This document shows positions 37,370 through 47,394 of a stretch of 64,000 nt of DNA, one piece after another. The notes below the pieces were generated by a model. That model was not told the origin of the DNA, ran no database searches, and saw nothing but the letters and a program-made list of their open reading frames with translations. The first letter of the stretch is position 1. Each line of letters starts with the position of its first letter. Position numbers and translations under genes: made by a program. Origin of the DNA: Lactobacillus colini (GTDB taxonomy: Bacteria; Bacillota; Bacilli; Lactobacillales; Lactobacillaceae); assembly GCF_017874575.1 (NCBI RefSeq), contig NZ_JAGGLU010000003.1:124001-188000 (forward strand). Reading direction: 5' to 3'.

Positions 37370-38296
37370 ATGGCTAAAAAATATGATGTAATTATAATTG
37401 GTGCAGGCCCTGGTGGAATGACTGCTGCCTTGTATGCTGCAAGAGCTAACTTATCTGTCTTAATGCTTGATCGTGGTGTATATGGTGGTCAAATGAATAA
37501 TACTGGTGCAATTGACAACTATCCTGGCTTACCAGATGTTACTGGTCCTGAATTAGGTGAAAAGATGTACCAAGGAACAATGAAGTTTGGTCCAGAATTC
37601 GTCTATGGAGAAGTTAAGCAAGTTAAGCTAGATGGTAATGACAGAATTGTTGTTACAGATAATGATGAATACGTTGCACCAGTAATTTTAATTGCAACTG
37701 GTTCTGAACATAAGCATCTTGGCGTTGCTGGAGAAGAAGAATATCAAGGTCGCGGTGTATCTTACTGCGCAGTATGTGATGCTGCCTTCTTTAAGGATGA
37801 AGATATTGCTGTTATCGGTGGTGGAGATTCTGCTATTGAGGAAGGACTTTATCTAGCTCAAACCGCTAAAAAGGTAACTGTTATCCACCGTCGTGACCAA
37901 TTACGTGCACAACCAATTTTGCAAAAGCGTGCCTTCGCCAACGATAAGATGGACTTCATTTGGAATGCTCAAACTGAAGAGATCATTGGTGATGAGAATA
38001 AGGTTACGGGTGTAAAGTACAAGGACAAGGTAACTGGTGAAGAAAAGACCTTACCTGTAGCTGGTGTCTTTATTTATGTTGGTGTTCAACCACAGACTGC
38101 TCCGTTTGAAGATTTGGGTATTACCGATGAACATGGCTGGATTATTAGCGATGATCATATGAAGACTAAGATTCCAGGTATCTTTGCCTTAGGTGATGTT
38201 CGTCAAAAAGACCTACGTCAAATTGCTACTGCAGTTGGTGAAGGTAGTATTGCTGGTCAAGAAGCATTTAAGTATATTCAAAGTTTGAATGATTAA
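37370..38296 (+). CDS. trxB: Thioredoxin-disulfide reductase
   Basis: FAD/NADPH enzyme that reduces thioredoxin. It has 308 residues. The FAD motif GAGPGGMTAA is at 11-20, the redox pair Cys133/Cys136 in YCAVCDAAFF, the NADPH motif GGGDSAIEEG, and the C-terminal FALGDVRQKDLRQIATA. It follows a strong AAGGAGG and is monocistronic between two terminators. Confidence 0.95.
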   Translation: MAKKYDVIIIGAGPGGMTAALYAARANLSVLMLDRGVYGGQMNNTGAIDNYPGLPDVTGPELGEKMYQGTMKFGPEFVYGEVKQVKLDGNDRIVVTDNDEYVAPVILIATGSEHKHLGVAGEEEYQGRGVSYCAVCDAAFFKDEDIAVIGGGDSAIEEGLYLAQTAKKVTVIHRRDQLRAQPILQKRAFANDKMDFIWNAQTEEIIGDENKVTGVKYKDKVTGEEKTLPVAGVFIYVGVQPQTAPFEDLGITDEHGWIISDDHMKTKIPGIFALGDVRQKDLRQIATAVGEGSIAGQEAFKYIQSLND

Positions 38297-38311
38297 ATTA
38301 TAATTAGTTCT

Positions 38312-38350
38312 AAGATGTCTACTAAAAAGTTTTGATAGGCATCTTTTTTT
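38312..38350 (+). terminator. Terminator after trxB
   Basis: A 10 bp stem AAGATGTCTA/TAGGCATCTT (one G-T pair) followed by T7. Confidence 0.8.
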
Positions 38351-38402
38351 GTTTTAAAGACAAAAAGATAAATCTAATTAAGTGGGAAAATAGCTAAATA
38401 AT

Positions 38403-38443
38403 AATTATAAAATTTCTATAGTATGAATCATAGAATTATAATT
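38403..38443. promoter_or_regulatory. Large inverted repeat upstream of the fetAB-like operon
   Basis: The left arm AATTATAAAATTTCTAT (38403-38419) and right arm ATAGAATTATAATT (38430-38443) are inverted copies apart from three extra bases in the left arm, with ten bases between. There is no T run, so it is a candidate operator rather than a terminator. The base composition is very AT-rich, so chance matches are easier. Confidence 0.4.
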
Positions 38444-38483
38444 AGTATAGTAAATTTAATTATTATAAAAGCTGGTGAATATT

Positions 38484-39119
38484 ATGCTCTTAAACCTTAA
38501 AAACGTATATTATCAAACGAATTCTAAGATTATTCTGCAAGATGTAAATTTAAAAATTAATCAAGGTGATTGGATTACTTTAATTGGTCCATCCGGTAGT
38601 GGTAAGAGTACTATTTTGAAGTTGATTGCAAATTTGATTTCACCAAGCAGGGGAACAATTTTTTACCAAGATAAGGATATTAGTTCGATTGCCCCAGCGG
38701 TATATCGTCGCCAAGTTTCCTATTGCTTCCAGCAACCTACTTTGTTTGGTAAAACTGTTGAGGATAATTTAACCTTCCCTTTTGAATTGCGTAAGCAAGA
38801 AGTTGATTCGCAAAAAATAAGACAAATGCTGTCTTTAGTAGATCTTGACGCAAGTTACTTAACTAAGAAGAAGTCAGAGCTTTCTGGTGGTGAAAAGCAG
38901 CGCGTTGCCTTGATTCGTAATTTATTATTTAAACCTAAAATCCTCTTGCTTGATGAAGTTACTGCTGGTCTAGATGAAGATAGTAAACATATTGTAAATA
39001 AGTTAATCAGTTCATATTTTAAACGTAATGTAACAATCCTTGAAGTAACACATGATAAATCAGAAATTTCTCAAGCACAACACATCGTTAAATTAGAAAA
39101 GGATGGAAGTTTGAAATGA
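38484..39119 (+). CDS. fetA: ABC transporter ATP-binding protein, FetA/YbbL-like
   Basis: ATPase of a two-gene ABC system, 211 residues from the ATG at 38484 (GGTG ribosome site upstream; an in-frame GTG at 38475 overlaps that site). Walker A GPSGSGKS is at 35-42, the signature is ELSGGEKQR, and Walker B is ILLLDEVTAGLD. The partner is a UPF0014 membrane protein, the pairing of E. coli FetA-FetB, which protects against iron overload. The substrate is therefore likely a metal, but this is by family only. It overlaps fetB by 4 bp. Confidence 0.82.
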   Translation: MLLNLKNVYYQTNSKIILQDVNLKINQGDWITLIGPSGSGKSTILKLIANLISPSRGTIFYQDKDISSIAPAVYRRQVSYCFQQPTLFGKTVEDNLTFPFELRKQEVDSQKIRQMLSLVDLDASYLTKKKSELSGGEKQRVALIRNLLFKPKILLLDEVTAGLDEDSKHIVNKLISSYFKRNVTILEVTHDKSEISQAQHIVKLEKDGSLK

Positions 39120-39880
39120 ACAATTTAGCTATCAGCAATTGGTCGTTAATATTTGCCTTTGCTTTAGTATTAGTTGCCATGGGGATTAGCTTTAAAGAGA
39201 AGCTAGGATTAACTAAAGATATAGTTATTAGTGTGCTTAGAGCAGTTATTCAGCTAGCAATAGTTGGCTATGTATTGCGATTTATTTTGCATGTTAATAA
39301 TTTGATTTTAACTTTAATTGCTACATTAATTATCATTTTTAATGCTTCTTGGAATGCAAATAATCGTAACCCTAATAAGAATCGTAAGTTATGGAATTCA
39401 ATTGTTGCAATATTAGTTGGAACTTACCTCACTTTAGCAGTCTTAATCTTGACTAAGGCAATCAAGCCAGTACCAATGCAGGTTATTCCAATAACAGGTA
39501 TGATAGCTGGTAATGAGATGGTTGCAATTGGTTTGTGTTACAAGGCTCTAGATACTAGTTTTCATGATTTAGAACAAGAAGTATTAGAAAGACTGGCTTT
39601 AGGTAGTGATATTAAGCTAGCTTGTGTGCCAATTCTAAGAAGAAGTATTAAAACAGCGATGCAACCTACAATTGATTCTGCTAAAACTGTAGGACTAGTT
39701 AATTTACCAGGCATGATGTCGGGACTTATTTTTGCAGGAGTTAATCCAGTTAATGCAATTAAATATCAGATTATGATTACCTTTATGTTATTAGCAGCAA
39801 CTAGTTTAGGAGCAGTTATTTCATGCTACTTGGCATATCGCAATTATTTCAATAATGAAGATCAGTTAGTCTTATACTAA
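39116..39880 (+). CDS. fetB: UPF0014 membrane permease, FetB/YbbM-like
   Basis: A 254-residue membrane protein with about six or seven hydrophobic segments. UPF0014 family features are the central TGMIAGNEMVAIGLCYKAL and, near the C terminus, VGLVNLPGMMSGLIFAG. It is coupled to the ATPase before it (ATGA overlap). Candidate metal (iron) exporter. The inverted repeat upstream of fetA may be the control site. Confidence 0.82.
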   Translation: MNNLAISNWSLIFAFALVLVAMGISFKEKLGLTKDIVISVLRAVIQLAIVGYVLRFILHVNNLILTLIATLIIIFNASWNANNRNPNKNRKLWNSIVAILVGTYLTLAVLILTKAIKPVPMQVIPITGMIAGNEMVAIGLCYKALDTSFHDLEQEVLERLALGSDIKLACVPILRRSIKTAMQPTIDSAKTVGLVNLPGMMSGLIFAGVNPVNAIKYQIMITFMLLAATSLGAVISCYLAYRNYFNNEDQLVLY

Positions 39881-39977
39881 AAAGTTAACTTAGACAGTGT
39901 ATAGAATTCATTTCTAGCTAAAAAATAGTAAAATAGACTTATTGAGGAAAGCAAGAGAAAGAATTATAGAGGTTTTT

Positions 39978-41702
39978 ATGAACGCAGAAGAAATTTTTGA
40001 ACAATGGAAAAATGCAACTAATCTACCCGATTACTTGCAAGATCAACTAGATACTTTAGGCAAGGACCATAAGTGGGTTGAAGATGCTTTTGGACAAGAT
40101 ATTAACTTTGGTACTGCTGGTATGCGTGGCAAGCTTGAACCTGGTACTAATCGAATTAACTTGTTTACTGTTGGTCGTGTAACAGAAGGCTTAGCATTGC
40201 TTATTGAAGAAGAGGGACAAGAAGCTAAGGATCGTGGGGTAGTTATTTCTTATGATTCAAGATATCATTCACGTGACTTTGCTCAACATGCAGCACGTAT
40301 CTTGGGTGCTCATGGCATTCATGTCTACTTGTTCGATGACTTAAGACCTACGCCTGAACTTTCCTATGCTGTAAGACATTTGCATACTTATGCAGGTATT
40401 AATATTACGGCTTCTCATAATGCTAAGCAATATAATGGCTACAAGATTTATGGTGAAGATGGAGCACAAATGGCTCCAGAGAATGCTGATCGTTTATTTG
40501 CCTTTGCCCAGAAGGTAACTGACATATTTAGTGTTAAGGCGGCTCCAGTAGAGCAATTACGTGCAAGCAAGACCTTACAATTAATTGGTGAAGATGTAGA
40601 CCAAGCCTACTTAGCAGAACTTTCCAAGGTAACGGTAAATCGTGAGATGGTTAAAGAGAATGCTGATAAGTTAAAGATTATTTATACACCATTGCATGGT
40701 ACTGGTAAGATGCTTTATGATCGTGCGTTCCGTCAAGGCGGTTTCACTAATGTAATTCCAGTACCAAGCCAATCAATTATTGATCCAGAATTTCCAACTA
40801 CAATTAAGCCTAACCCAGAATATCGTGATGTCTTTACACCAGGAATTGAGTTAGCTAATAAGGAACATGCTGACTTAATCGTAGCTACTGATCCTGATGC
40901 TGATAGAATGGGTGCAGCAGTTAGAACTGAAAATGGCGACTTCCAAGTATTAACCGGGAACCAAATTGCAACTTTAATGGCGTATTATTTACTTCAAAAT
41001 CTCAAAGATTCTGGTAACTTAACCCCAGATTATGAGATTGTAACTTCTATTGTATCAAGTGCTTTGCCATTTAAGATTGCTAAGGACTTTGGTATTAAGA
41101 CCAAGCATGTCTTAACTGGATTTAAGTATATTGGTGAAGAAGTTGACCGAATGAACAAGGCCAATGATGGCAAGTTCTTAATGGGCTTTGAAGAAAGTTA
41201 TGGCTATCTCTTCCAGCCATTTGCTCGTGATAAGGATGCAATGCAAGGGGCAATTATGTTCGCTGAAGTCGCTACTTATTATGCTTCAAGAAATATGACT
41301 GTCTTTGATGGCCTACAGGAGATCTGGCAGAAGTATGGTGTTTCATATGAAATTACTCGTGCAATTGAAATGCCTGGTATCGGTGGTCAAAAGAAGATGG
41401 CAGAGTTGATGACTAAGTTGCGTAATGAACATTTAACTGAAATCAACGGTCAAAAAGTAGTAGAGATTCAAGATTTTGAAATCCAAAAAACTATTAAAGA
41501 TGGTAAGCAAACACCGTTAAATGGTTTCCCTAAGTCAAATGTATTGAAGTACTTACTAGCTGATGACACTTGGCTAGCATTACGTCCTTCAGGTACTGAA
41601 CCGGTTATTAAGGCTTATGTAGGCGTCAATAAGGCAGATATTGCAACAGCTCAAAAAGCAGCAGAAGCTTATCAAGATGCCTTAGCAGAATTATTACAGT
41701 AA
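39978..41702 (+). CDS. pgcA: Phosphoglucomutase/phosphomannomutase
   Basis: Interconverts glucose-6-phosphate and glucose-1-phosphate for nucleotide-sugar synthesis. It has 574 residues from the ATG at 39978 (AGAGG upstream); a longer frame from 39942 has no ribosome site. The phosphoserine is Ser146 in TASHNAKQYNGYK. The metal loop is ATDPDADRMG, the sugar-binding segment GFEESYGY, and the C-terminal phosphate-binding LRPSGTEPVIKAY. It is transcribed alone. Confidence 0.93.
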   Translation: MNAEEIFEQWKNATNLPDYLQDQLDTLGKDHKWVEDAFGQDINFGTAGMRGKLEPGTNRINLFTVGRVTEGLALLIEEEGQEAKDRGVVISYDSRYHSRDFAQHAARILGAHGIHVYLFDDLRPTPELSYAVRHLHTYAGINITASHNAKQYNGYKIYGEDGAQMAPENADRLFAFAQKVTDIFSVKAAPVEQLRASKTLQLIGEDVDQAYLAELSKVTVNREMVKENADKLKIIYTPLHGTGKMLYDRAFRQGGFTNVIPVPSQSIIDPEFPTTIKPNPEYRDVFTPGIELANKEHADLIVATDPDADRMGAAVRTENGDFQVLTGNQIATLMAYYLLQNLKDSGNLTPDYEIVTSIVSSALPFKIAKDFGIKTKHVLTGFKYIGEEVDRMNKANDGKFLMGFEESYGYLFQPFARDKDAMQGAIMFAEVATYYASRNMTVFDGLQEIWQKYGVSYEITRAIEMPGIGGQKKMAELMTKLRNEHLTEINGQKVVEIQDFEIQKTIKDGKQTPLNGFPKSNVLKYLLADDTWLALRPSGTEPVIKAYVGVNKADIATAQKAAEAYQDALAELLQ

Positions 41703-41755
41703 AGCAATATTCGTGTGTTAACTCATCTGCTGTAGTAGAATTAGTATGTTAAGTA

Positions 41756-41787
41756 AAAAGTTGGGCATTTTGTCCAACTTTTTTTAC
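41756..41787 (+). terminator. Terminator between pgcA and uvrB
   Basis: A 10 bp stem AAAAAGTTGG/CCAACTTTTT with T7. It lies inside the open frame that extends upstream of uvrB and so argues against any uvrB start before 41787. Confidence 0.85.
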
Positions 41788-41817
41788 CGGATAAATGCTA
41801 AAGATAAGGGAAAGAAT

Positions 41818-43839
41818 ATGATTAGAAGACAAAAAGATCGAAAATTTGAACTAGTTTCTGATTTTAAGCCAGCAGGTGATCAACAACAAGCTATTGATAA
41901 GTTAACAGCCGGCTTTAAAAATGGTGAAAAGGAACAAATTTTGGAAGGTGCTACTGGTACAGGTAAGACCTTCACAATGGCAAATGTAATTGCTAAGTTA
42001 AATAAACCGACTTTAGTTATCTCTCATAATAAAACTCTAGTAGGTCAGCTATATGGTGAGTTTAAGCAATTTTTTCCTAAAAATGCGGTTGAATATTTTG
42101 TTTCTTATTATGATTATTATCAACCGGAAGCCTATGTACCTAGCTCTGATACTTATATTGAAAAGGATGCCTCCATTAATGATGAAATTGACCAGCTTCG
42201 TCATGCAGCAACTTCAGCCTTAATGGAGAGAAATGATGTTATCGTTGTAGCTTCAGTTTCTTGCATATTTGGATTAGGTGATCCTAGAGAATATGCTAGA
42301 AGTGTAATTTCTTTAAGAGAAGGGCAAGAGTATGACAGAAATACCTTATTGCGTGACTTAGTTAATATTCAATATGACCGTAACGATATTGATTTTCAAC
42401 GTGGACGCTTTAGAGTAAGAGGAGATATTGTCGAGATCTTCCCGGCAGGTAACTCTGATCACGCTTATCGGGTAGAATTCTTTGGCGATGAAATTGATCG
42501 AATTGTTGAGGTAGACTCTTTAACTGGAGAAGTAATTGGTGAGCGTGAACAAGTTTCACTCTTTCCAGCTACTCACTTTATGACTAATGAAGAGCAACTT
42601 CAAAGAGCCCTGGGCTCAATTAAAGATGAGTTGGATATTCAAGTTAAGAAGTTTGAAGGTCAAGGGAAGTTGCTTGAAGCCCAAAGAATTAAGCAGAGAA
42701 CCAATTATGATATTGAAATGATGAGCGAAGTAGGCTATACCAATGGAATTGAAAATTATTCTCGTCACATGGATGGTCGCAAGCCTGGACAGCCACCATA
42801 TACCTTACTTGACTTCTTTCCGGATGACTTTTTAATTTTGATTGATGAGTCACATGCAACCATGCCCGAATTAAAGGCAATGTACAATGGCGATCGTAAG
42901 CGTAAGGAAACATTAATTGATTATGGATTTAGATTACCATCAGCTTTAGATAACCGACCATTGAAGATTAATGAATTTGAAAAGCATATTAATCAAATTA
43001 TGTACGTTTCTGCAACGCCAGGTGATTATGAATTAAGCCATACAGATAATAAGGTAGAACAGATTATTCGACCGACTGGCTTACTTGATCCTAAGATTGA
43101 TGTTCGACCAATTGATGGCCAAATTGATGACTTGGTTGGGGAGATTAATAAGAGAATTGAACGTAATGAACGCGTCTTTGTTACCACATTAACTAAGAAG
43201 ATGGCCGAAGACTTAACTGATTATCTAAAAGATCTCGGAATTAAGGTGCGGTATTTACACTCAGATATTAAGACCTTAGAGCGTATGCAAATTATTCGTG
43301 ACCTAAGATTAGGTAAATTTGATGTTTTAATTGGGATTAATCTTTTACGTGAGGGTATTGACGTACCGGAGGTTTCATTAGTAGCAATCTTAGATGCGGA
43401 TAAGGAAGGATTTTTGAGGTCAACTAGGCCCTTAGTTCAGACTATTGGTCGTGCAGCTAGAAATTCTCATGGTGAAGTAATTATGTATGCCGATCGGATT
43501 ACCGATTCGATGAGAGAAGCTATTGATGCCACCAACCGAAGAAGAGGCTTACAGATTAAGTTCAATGAAGAACATGGCATCACTCCTAAGACGATTGTTA
43601 AGCCGATTAGGGACGCAATATCAATTACTAAGGATGTTGAAGAAGCTGAAGAGAAGGAGAGCTTTGCAGATCTTAACTTTGATGAATTAACAACCAAGCA
43701 AAAGAAGACTATGATTAAGAACCTAACAGCACAAATGCAAGAAGCTGCTAAGAAGTTAGACTTTGAAGAAGCTGCTAACTTGAGGGATGCAATTATGGAT
43801 CTACAAAAACAAGTCCATGACAAAAAGGAGACTAAATAA
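41818..43839 (+). CDS. uvrB: Excinuclease ABC subunit B
   Basis: Damage-verifying helicase-like subunit of nucleotide excision repair. It has 673 residues from the ATG at 41818, chosen because a terminator lies in the upstream extension and the family N terminus ([17 protein letters not shown]) follows directly. Walker A GATGTGKT is at 44-51, the beta-hairpin [12 protein letters not shown] follows, and a C-terminal UVR motif ([15 protein letters not shown]) contacts UvrC. The stop overlaps uvrA by one base. Confidence 0.95.
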   Translation: MIRRQKDRKFELVSDFKPAGDQQQAIDKLTAGFKNGEKEQILEGATGTGKTFTMANVIAKLNKPTLVISHNKTLVGQLYGEFKQFFPKNAVEYFVSYYDYYQPEAYVPSSDTYIEKDASINDEIDQLRHAATSALMERNDVIVVASVSCIFGLGDPREYARSVISLREGQEYDRNTLLRDLVNIQYDRNDIDFQRGRFRVRGDIVEIFPAGNSDHAYRVEFFGDEIDRIVEVDSLTGEVIGEREQVSLFPATHFMTNEEQLQRALGSIKDELDIQVKKFEGQGKLLEAQRIKQRTNYDIEMMSEVGYTNGIENYSRHMDGRKPGQPPYTLLDFFPDDFLILIDESHATMPELKAMYNGDRKRKETLIDYGFRLPSALDNRPLKINEFEKHINQIMYVSATPGDYELSHTDNKVEQIIRPTGLLDPKIDVRPIDGQIDDLVGEINKRIERNERVFVTTLTKKMAEDLTDYLKDLGIKVRYLHSDIKTLERMQIIRDLRLGKFDVLIGINLLREGIDVPEVSLVAILDADKEGFLRSTRPLVQTIGRAARNSHGEVIMYADRITDSMREAIDATNRRRGLQIKFNEEHGITPKTIVKPIRDAISITKDVEEAEEKESFADLNFDELTTKQKKTMIKNLTAQMQEAAKKLDFEEAANLRDAIMDLQKQVHDKKETK

Positions 43840-46694
43840 TGTCGAGTGATAAGATAGTTATTCACGGCGCACGCGAACATAATTTAAAGGATATTAATTT
43901 AACTATTCCTAAGGATAAGTTAGTGGTAGTTACTGGCTTATCTGGTTCAGGAAAGAGTTCATTAGCGTTTGATACTTTATATGCAGAAGGTCGTAGACGA
44001 TATGTTGAATCACTTTCTAGTTATGCTAGACAATTTCTAGGCCAAATGGATAAGGCTGATGTTGACTCAATTGATGGCTTAAATCCCGCTATTTCAATTG
44101 ACCAGAAGACTACATCACATAATCCTCGTTCAACAGTTGGTACAGTAACAGAAATCAATGACTACTTACGTCTTTTATGGGCTAGAGTAGGCCAGCCAAT
44201 CTGTCCTAATGATGGCACACTTATTGAAAGACAGAGTGTTGACCAGATGGTTGACCGAGTAATGGAATTACCTGAAAGAACTAAGATACAAATTTTGTCA
44301 CCAATTATTCGTCAAAAGCGTGGTGAACATAAGGAAGTTTTTAAGCGAATTCAAAGAGCAGGTTATGTTCGTGTCATTGTTGATGGAGAGATGCATGATA
44401 TTAGTGATGAATTTGACTTAGATAAGAATAAGCGACACTCAATTGATATTGTTGTTGATCGCTTAGTCGTTAAAGATAGCATAAAAAGTCGTTTATTTGA
44501 TTCAACTGAAGCTGCCTTACGCTTATCTGAAGGTTATATGAATGTTGACGTTATTGATGGTGAAGAGCTTAACTTTTCAGAGTATTATGCTTGTCCAATT
44601 TGTGGCTTTACAGTTGGTGAGATGGAGCCACGCTTGTTCTCATTCAATGCACCATTTGGCGCTTGTCCTGACTGTGATGGTTTAGGGATGAAGCTAGCTG
44701 TAGATGAAGATTTAGTAATTCCTGATCGTGATAAGACTTTGGCAGATGGTGCCATAGCGCCATGGGGTAATTCTAAGTACTATTCTTCAATGCTAGAGCA
44801 AGCTTGCGCCGCCTTGAAGATCCCAATGGATAAGCCATTTAAGAAGTTAACCAAGCGCCAGCAAGACCTAGTATTATACGGCTCAAAGGGTAAGAAGATT
44901 AAGTTTCACTTAGAGGGCGATTTTGGTGTTAATGATACTGAACAAGAATTTGAAGGCGTTATTAATAACATTGACCGTCGCTACAACCATCCAATGTCTA
45001 AGTTTATGAGGGATGTGATGGGTAAGTACATGACAGAGTTAACGTGCAGCACTTGTCATGGTAAGCGTCTTAATGAAAAAGCTCTGGCGGTTAAGATAAA
45101 TGGTAAAGATATTGCGGAAGCTTCAGATTTAGCAATTGGTAAGGCGTTAGAATTCTTTAAGTCAATTAAGTTAAGTGAACAAAAAGCCCTGATTTCTAAA
45201 CCAATCTTGAAGGAGGTACGTGATCGTCTAGCATTCTTGATTAATGTTGGTTTAGATTATTTAAACCTTTCTCGGTCTGCAGGAACCTTATCTGGTGGAG
45301 AAGCGCAGAGAATTCGTCTGGCTACTCAGATTGGTTCTAACTTATCTGGCGTTATGTATATTCTAGATGAACCTTCAATTGGACTTCACCAGCGTGATAA
45401 TGACCGCTTAATCTCTTCACTAAAGAAGATGCGCGATTTAGGCAATTCACTAATTGTAGTTGAACACGATGATGAAACTATGCGTCAAGCTGATTACTTA
45501 ATTGATATGGGGCCAGGAGCTGGTAGTTATGGTGGAAAAGTTATGGCTGCCGGAACTCCCCAAGAAGTAATGAAGAACCCTAAGTCACTTACAGGACAAT
45601 ATCTTTCAGGTAAAAAACTAATTCCAGTTCCTTTAACTAGACGTAAAGGCAATGGTAAAAAGATCACCGTTAAAGGCGCTAGTGAAAATAACTTAAAAAA
45701 TATTAATGTCGACTTTCCTTTAGGAAAATTCGTCGTAGTATCTGGGGTTTCAGGTTCAGGCAAGTCAACCTTGGTTAATTTGATTTTAAAGCGGGCCTTA
45801 GCTCAGAAGTTGAACCATAATTCATCTAAGCCAGGTAAATACAAGTCACTTACTGGATATAAGAATATTGATAAGATTATTGATATTGATCAAAGCCCGA
45901 TTGGTAGGACTCCACGTAGTAATCCGGCAACTTATACGAGTGTCTTTGACGATATTAGGACCTTATTTGCTCAGACAAATGAAGCTAAGATGCGTGGTTA
46001 TACTAAGGCAAGATTTTCATTTAATGTTAAAGGTGGACGTTGTGAAGCTTGTCATGGTGATGGAATTATCAAGATTGAAATGAATTTTTTACCAGATGTC
46101 TATGTACCTTGTGAAGTTTGTCATGGTACACGCTACAATTCTGAAACTTTAGAAGTTTCTTATCGAGGTAAAAACATTGCTCAAGTCTTAGATATGACTA
46201 TCAATGAAGCCTGTGATTTCTTTGAAAAGATTCCTAAAATTCACCGTAAATTGCAAACTATTGTTGACGTTGGGCTAGGCTATGTAAAGCTAGGTCAATC
46301 TGCAACGACTCTTTCAGGCGGTGAAGCTCAAAGAATGAAGTTAGCCGCAGAATTGCAAAAGCTCTCTACTGGTAATAATTTCTATATTCTTGATGAACCA
46401 ACAACTGGTTTGCATACTGATGATATTAAGCGTTTGTTGGAAGTATTGCAGCGCTTAGTAGACGAGGGAAATACAGTCTTGATTATTGAGCATAACCTTG
46501 ATGTGATTAAGAGCGCTGATTGGTTGATCGATCTTGGACCTGAAGGTGGAGAAGGCGGAGGACAAGTAGTTGCTACAGGGACGCCTGAAGAAGTGGCTCA
46601 GATCAAAGAAAGCTATACTGGTCAATATTTGAAGCCGGTATTAGAGCGTGATACTAAGATTACTCGTGCTCAGATAGCTAAAGATAATAAATAA
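43839..46694 (+). CDS. uvrA: Excinuclease ABC subunit A
   Basis: Damage-sensing dimeric ABC ATPase of excision repair, 951 residues. It has two ATPase modules: Walker A GLSGSGKSS near residue 31 and GVSGSGKST in the second half, each with its LSGGEAQR signature. There are zinc-finger cysteines in CPICGFTVGE and ACPDCDGLG, and in CEACHGDGIIK with CEVCHGTR. It is translationally coupled to uvrB. Confidence 0.96.
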   Translation: MSSDKIVIHGAREHNLKDINLTIPKDKLVVVTGLSGSGKSSLAFDTLYAEGRRRYVESLSSYARQFLGQMDKADVDSIDGLNPAISIDQKTTSHNPRSTVGTVTEINDYLRLLWARVGQPICPNDGTLIERQSVDQMVDRVMELPERTKIQILSPIIRQKRGEHKEVFKRIQRAGYVRVIVDGEMHDISDEFDLDKNKRHSIDIVVDRLVVKDSIKSRLFDSTEAALRLSEGYMNVDVIDGEELNFSEYYACPICGFTVGEMEPRLFSFNAPFGACPDCDGLGMKLAVDEDLVIPDRDKTLADGAIAPWGNSKYYSSMLEQACAALKIPMDKPFKKLTKRQQDLVLYGSKGKKIKFHLEGDFGVNDTEQEFEGVINNIDRRYNHPMSKFMRDVMGKYMTELTCSTCHGKRLNEKALAVKINGKDIAEASDLAIGKALEFFKSIKLSEQKALISKPILKEVRDRLAFLINVGLDYLNLSRSAGTLSGGEAQRIRLATQIGSNLSGVMYILDEPSIGLHQRDNDRLISSLKKMRDLGNSLIVVEHDDETMRQADYLIDMGPGAGSYGGKVMAAGTPQEVMKNPKSLTGQYLSGKKLIPVPLTRRKGNGKKITVKGASENNLKNINVDFPLGKFVVVSGVSGSGKSTLVNLILKRALAQKLNHNSSKPGKYKSLTGYKNIDKIIDIDQSPIGRTPRSNPATYTSVFDDIRTLFAQTNEAKMRGYTKARFSFNVKGGRCEACHGDGIIKIEMNFLPDVYVPCEVCHGTRYNSETLEVSYRGKNIAQVLDMTINEACDFFEKIPKIHRKLQTIVDVGLGYVKLGQSATTLSGGEAQRMKLAAELQKLSTGNNFYILDEPTTGLHTDDIKRLLEVLQRLVDEGNTVLIIEHNLDVIKSADWLIDLGPEGGEGGGQVVATGTPEEVAQIKESYTGQYLKPVLERDTKITRAQIAKDNK

Positions 46695-46702
46695 AAAGTA
46701 GC

Positions 46703-46730
46703 TTGAATCCTCTTTAAATAATTGTAAAAT
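46703..46730 (+). promoter_or_regulatory. Promoter of the DUF308 gene
   Basis: TTGAAT and TAAAAT with a 16 bp spacer, 23 bp before the start codon. Confidence 0.5.
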
Positions 46731-46753
46731 AAGACCCGAGGAGGAGATAAAGT

Positions 46754-47296
46754 ATGAATAATTTATTTAATTCTGATCGTCCACGTGGATTTGATTGGGG
46801 TGCACTTTTAGCGGGTGTATTGTTAGTAATTACTTCATTTATCTTATTAAGATACCCAGGTAGAGGATTAGCAGCATTTGTCTTTTTGTTCGCTATCTTG
46901 TCAATTATGCAGGGGATTATTTGGATTTATATGTATTCTAAGTTCCGTGACTTCTTCGCTCGTAGCTGGGTAACATTGATTTCTGGTATTTTAGATATTA
47001 TTGTTGGATTAATTTTTCTATTTTCCCATGAGATTGGCGGTCTGACTATTGCAGTCCTATTTGCTGTCTGGTTCTTTGTTGATTCAGTAGTTGGGGTAGT
47101 CTTTTCATGGCACTTAAGGGATTACTCAAACGGCTATTTTATTTTAAGTTTGATCTTAAATGTAATTAGTTTATTGATTGCAATTACGTTAATGTTTAAT
47201 CCAGTTTTAGCTGCAATCACCTTAGTTTACCTAGTAGCATTTTGGTTAATGGTCTTTGGCTTTAATGAAATTTTTGTAGCATTTATGCATCGTTAA
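46754..47296 (+). CDS. DUF308/HdeD-like membrane protein
   Basis: A 180-residue protein made almost wholly of six hydrophobic helices in three repeated pairs, the layout of the HdeD/DUF308 family. In E. coli HdeD is linked to acid resistance at high density, but the lactobacillar role is not known. It has a strong GAGGAGG ribosome site, its own promoter and its own terminator. It sits between the uvr and rapZ operons and shares no evident function with either. Confidence 0.8.
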   Translation: MNNLFNSDRPRGFDWGALLAGVLLVITSFILLRYPGRGLAAFVFLFAILSIMQGIIWIYMYSKFRDFFARSWVTLISGILDIIVGLIFLFSHEIGGLTIAVLFAVWFFVDSVVGVVFSWHLRDYSNGYFILSLILNVISLLIAITLMFNPVLAAITLVYLVAFWLMVFGFNEIFVAFMHR

Positions 47297-47300
47297 CCAT

Positions 47301-47335
47301 AAAAACCAGCAACTTTTTTGTAGTTGCTGGTTTTT
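47301..47335 (+). terminator. Terminator after the DUF308 gene
   Basis: A perfect 13 bp stem AAAAACCAGCAAC/GTTGCTGGTTTTT. Confidence 0.9.
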
Positions 47336-47363
47336 AATTATCAAAATGAAACACCCGGTATGT

Positions 47364-47369
47364 TATAAT
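47364..47369 (+). promoter_or_regulatory. -10 box of the rapZ-yvcK-whiA promoter
   Basis: A consensus TATAAT lies 25 bp before the rapZ start; no clear -35 box at the normal spacing. Confidence 0.45.
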
Positions 47370-47394
47370 GGTGAAGATTAAGGAGGCACGCAAT

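Noticed and set aside
41746-41817. uvrB starting 24 codons earlier
   Set aside because: A terminator hairpin with T7 lies inside the extension and UvrB proteins begin as the 41818 start predicts.
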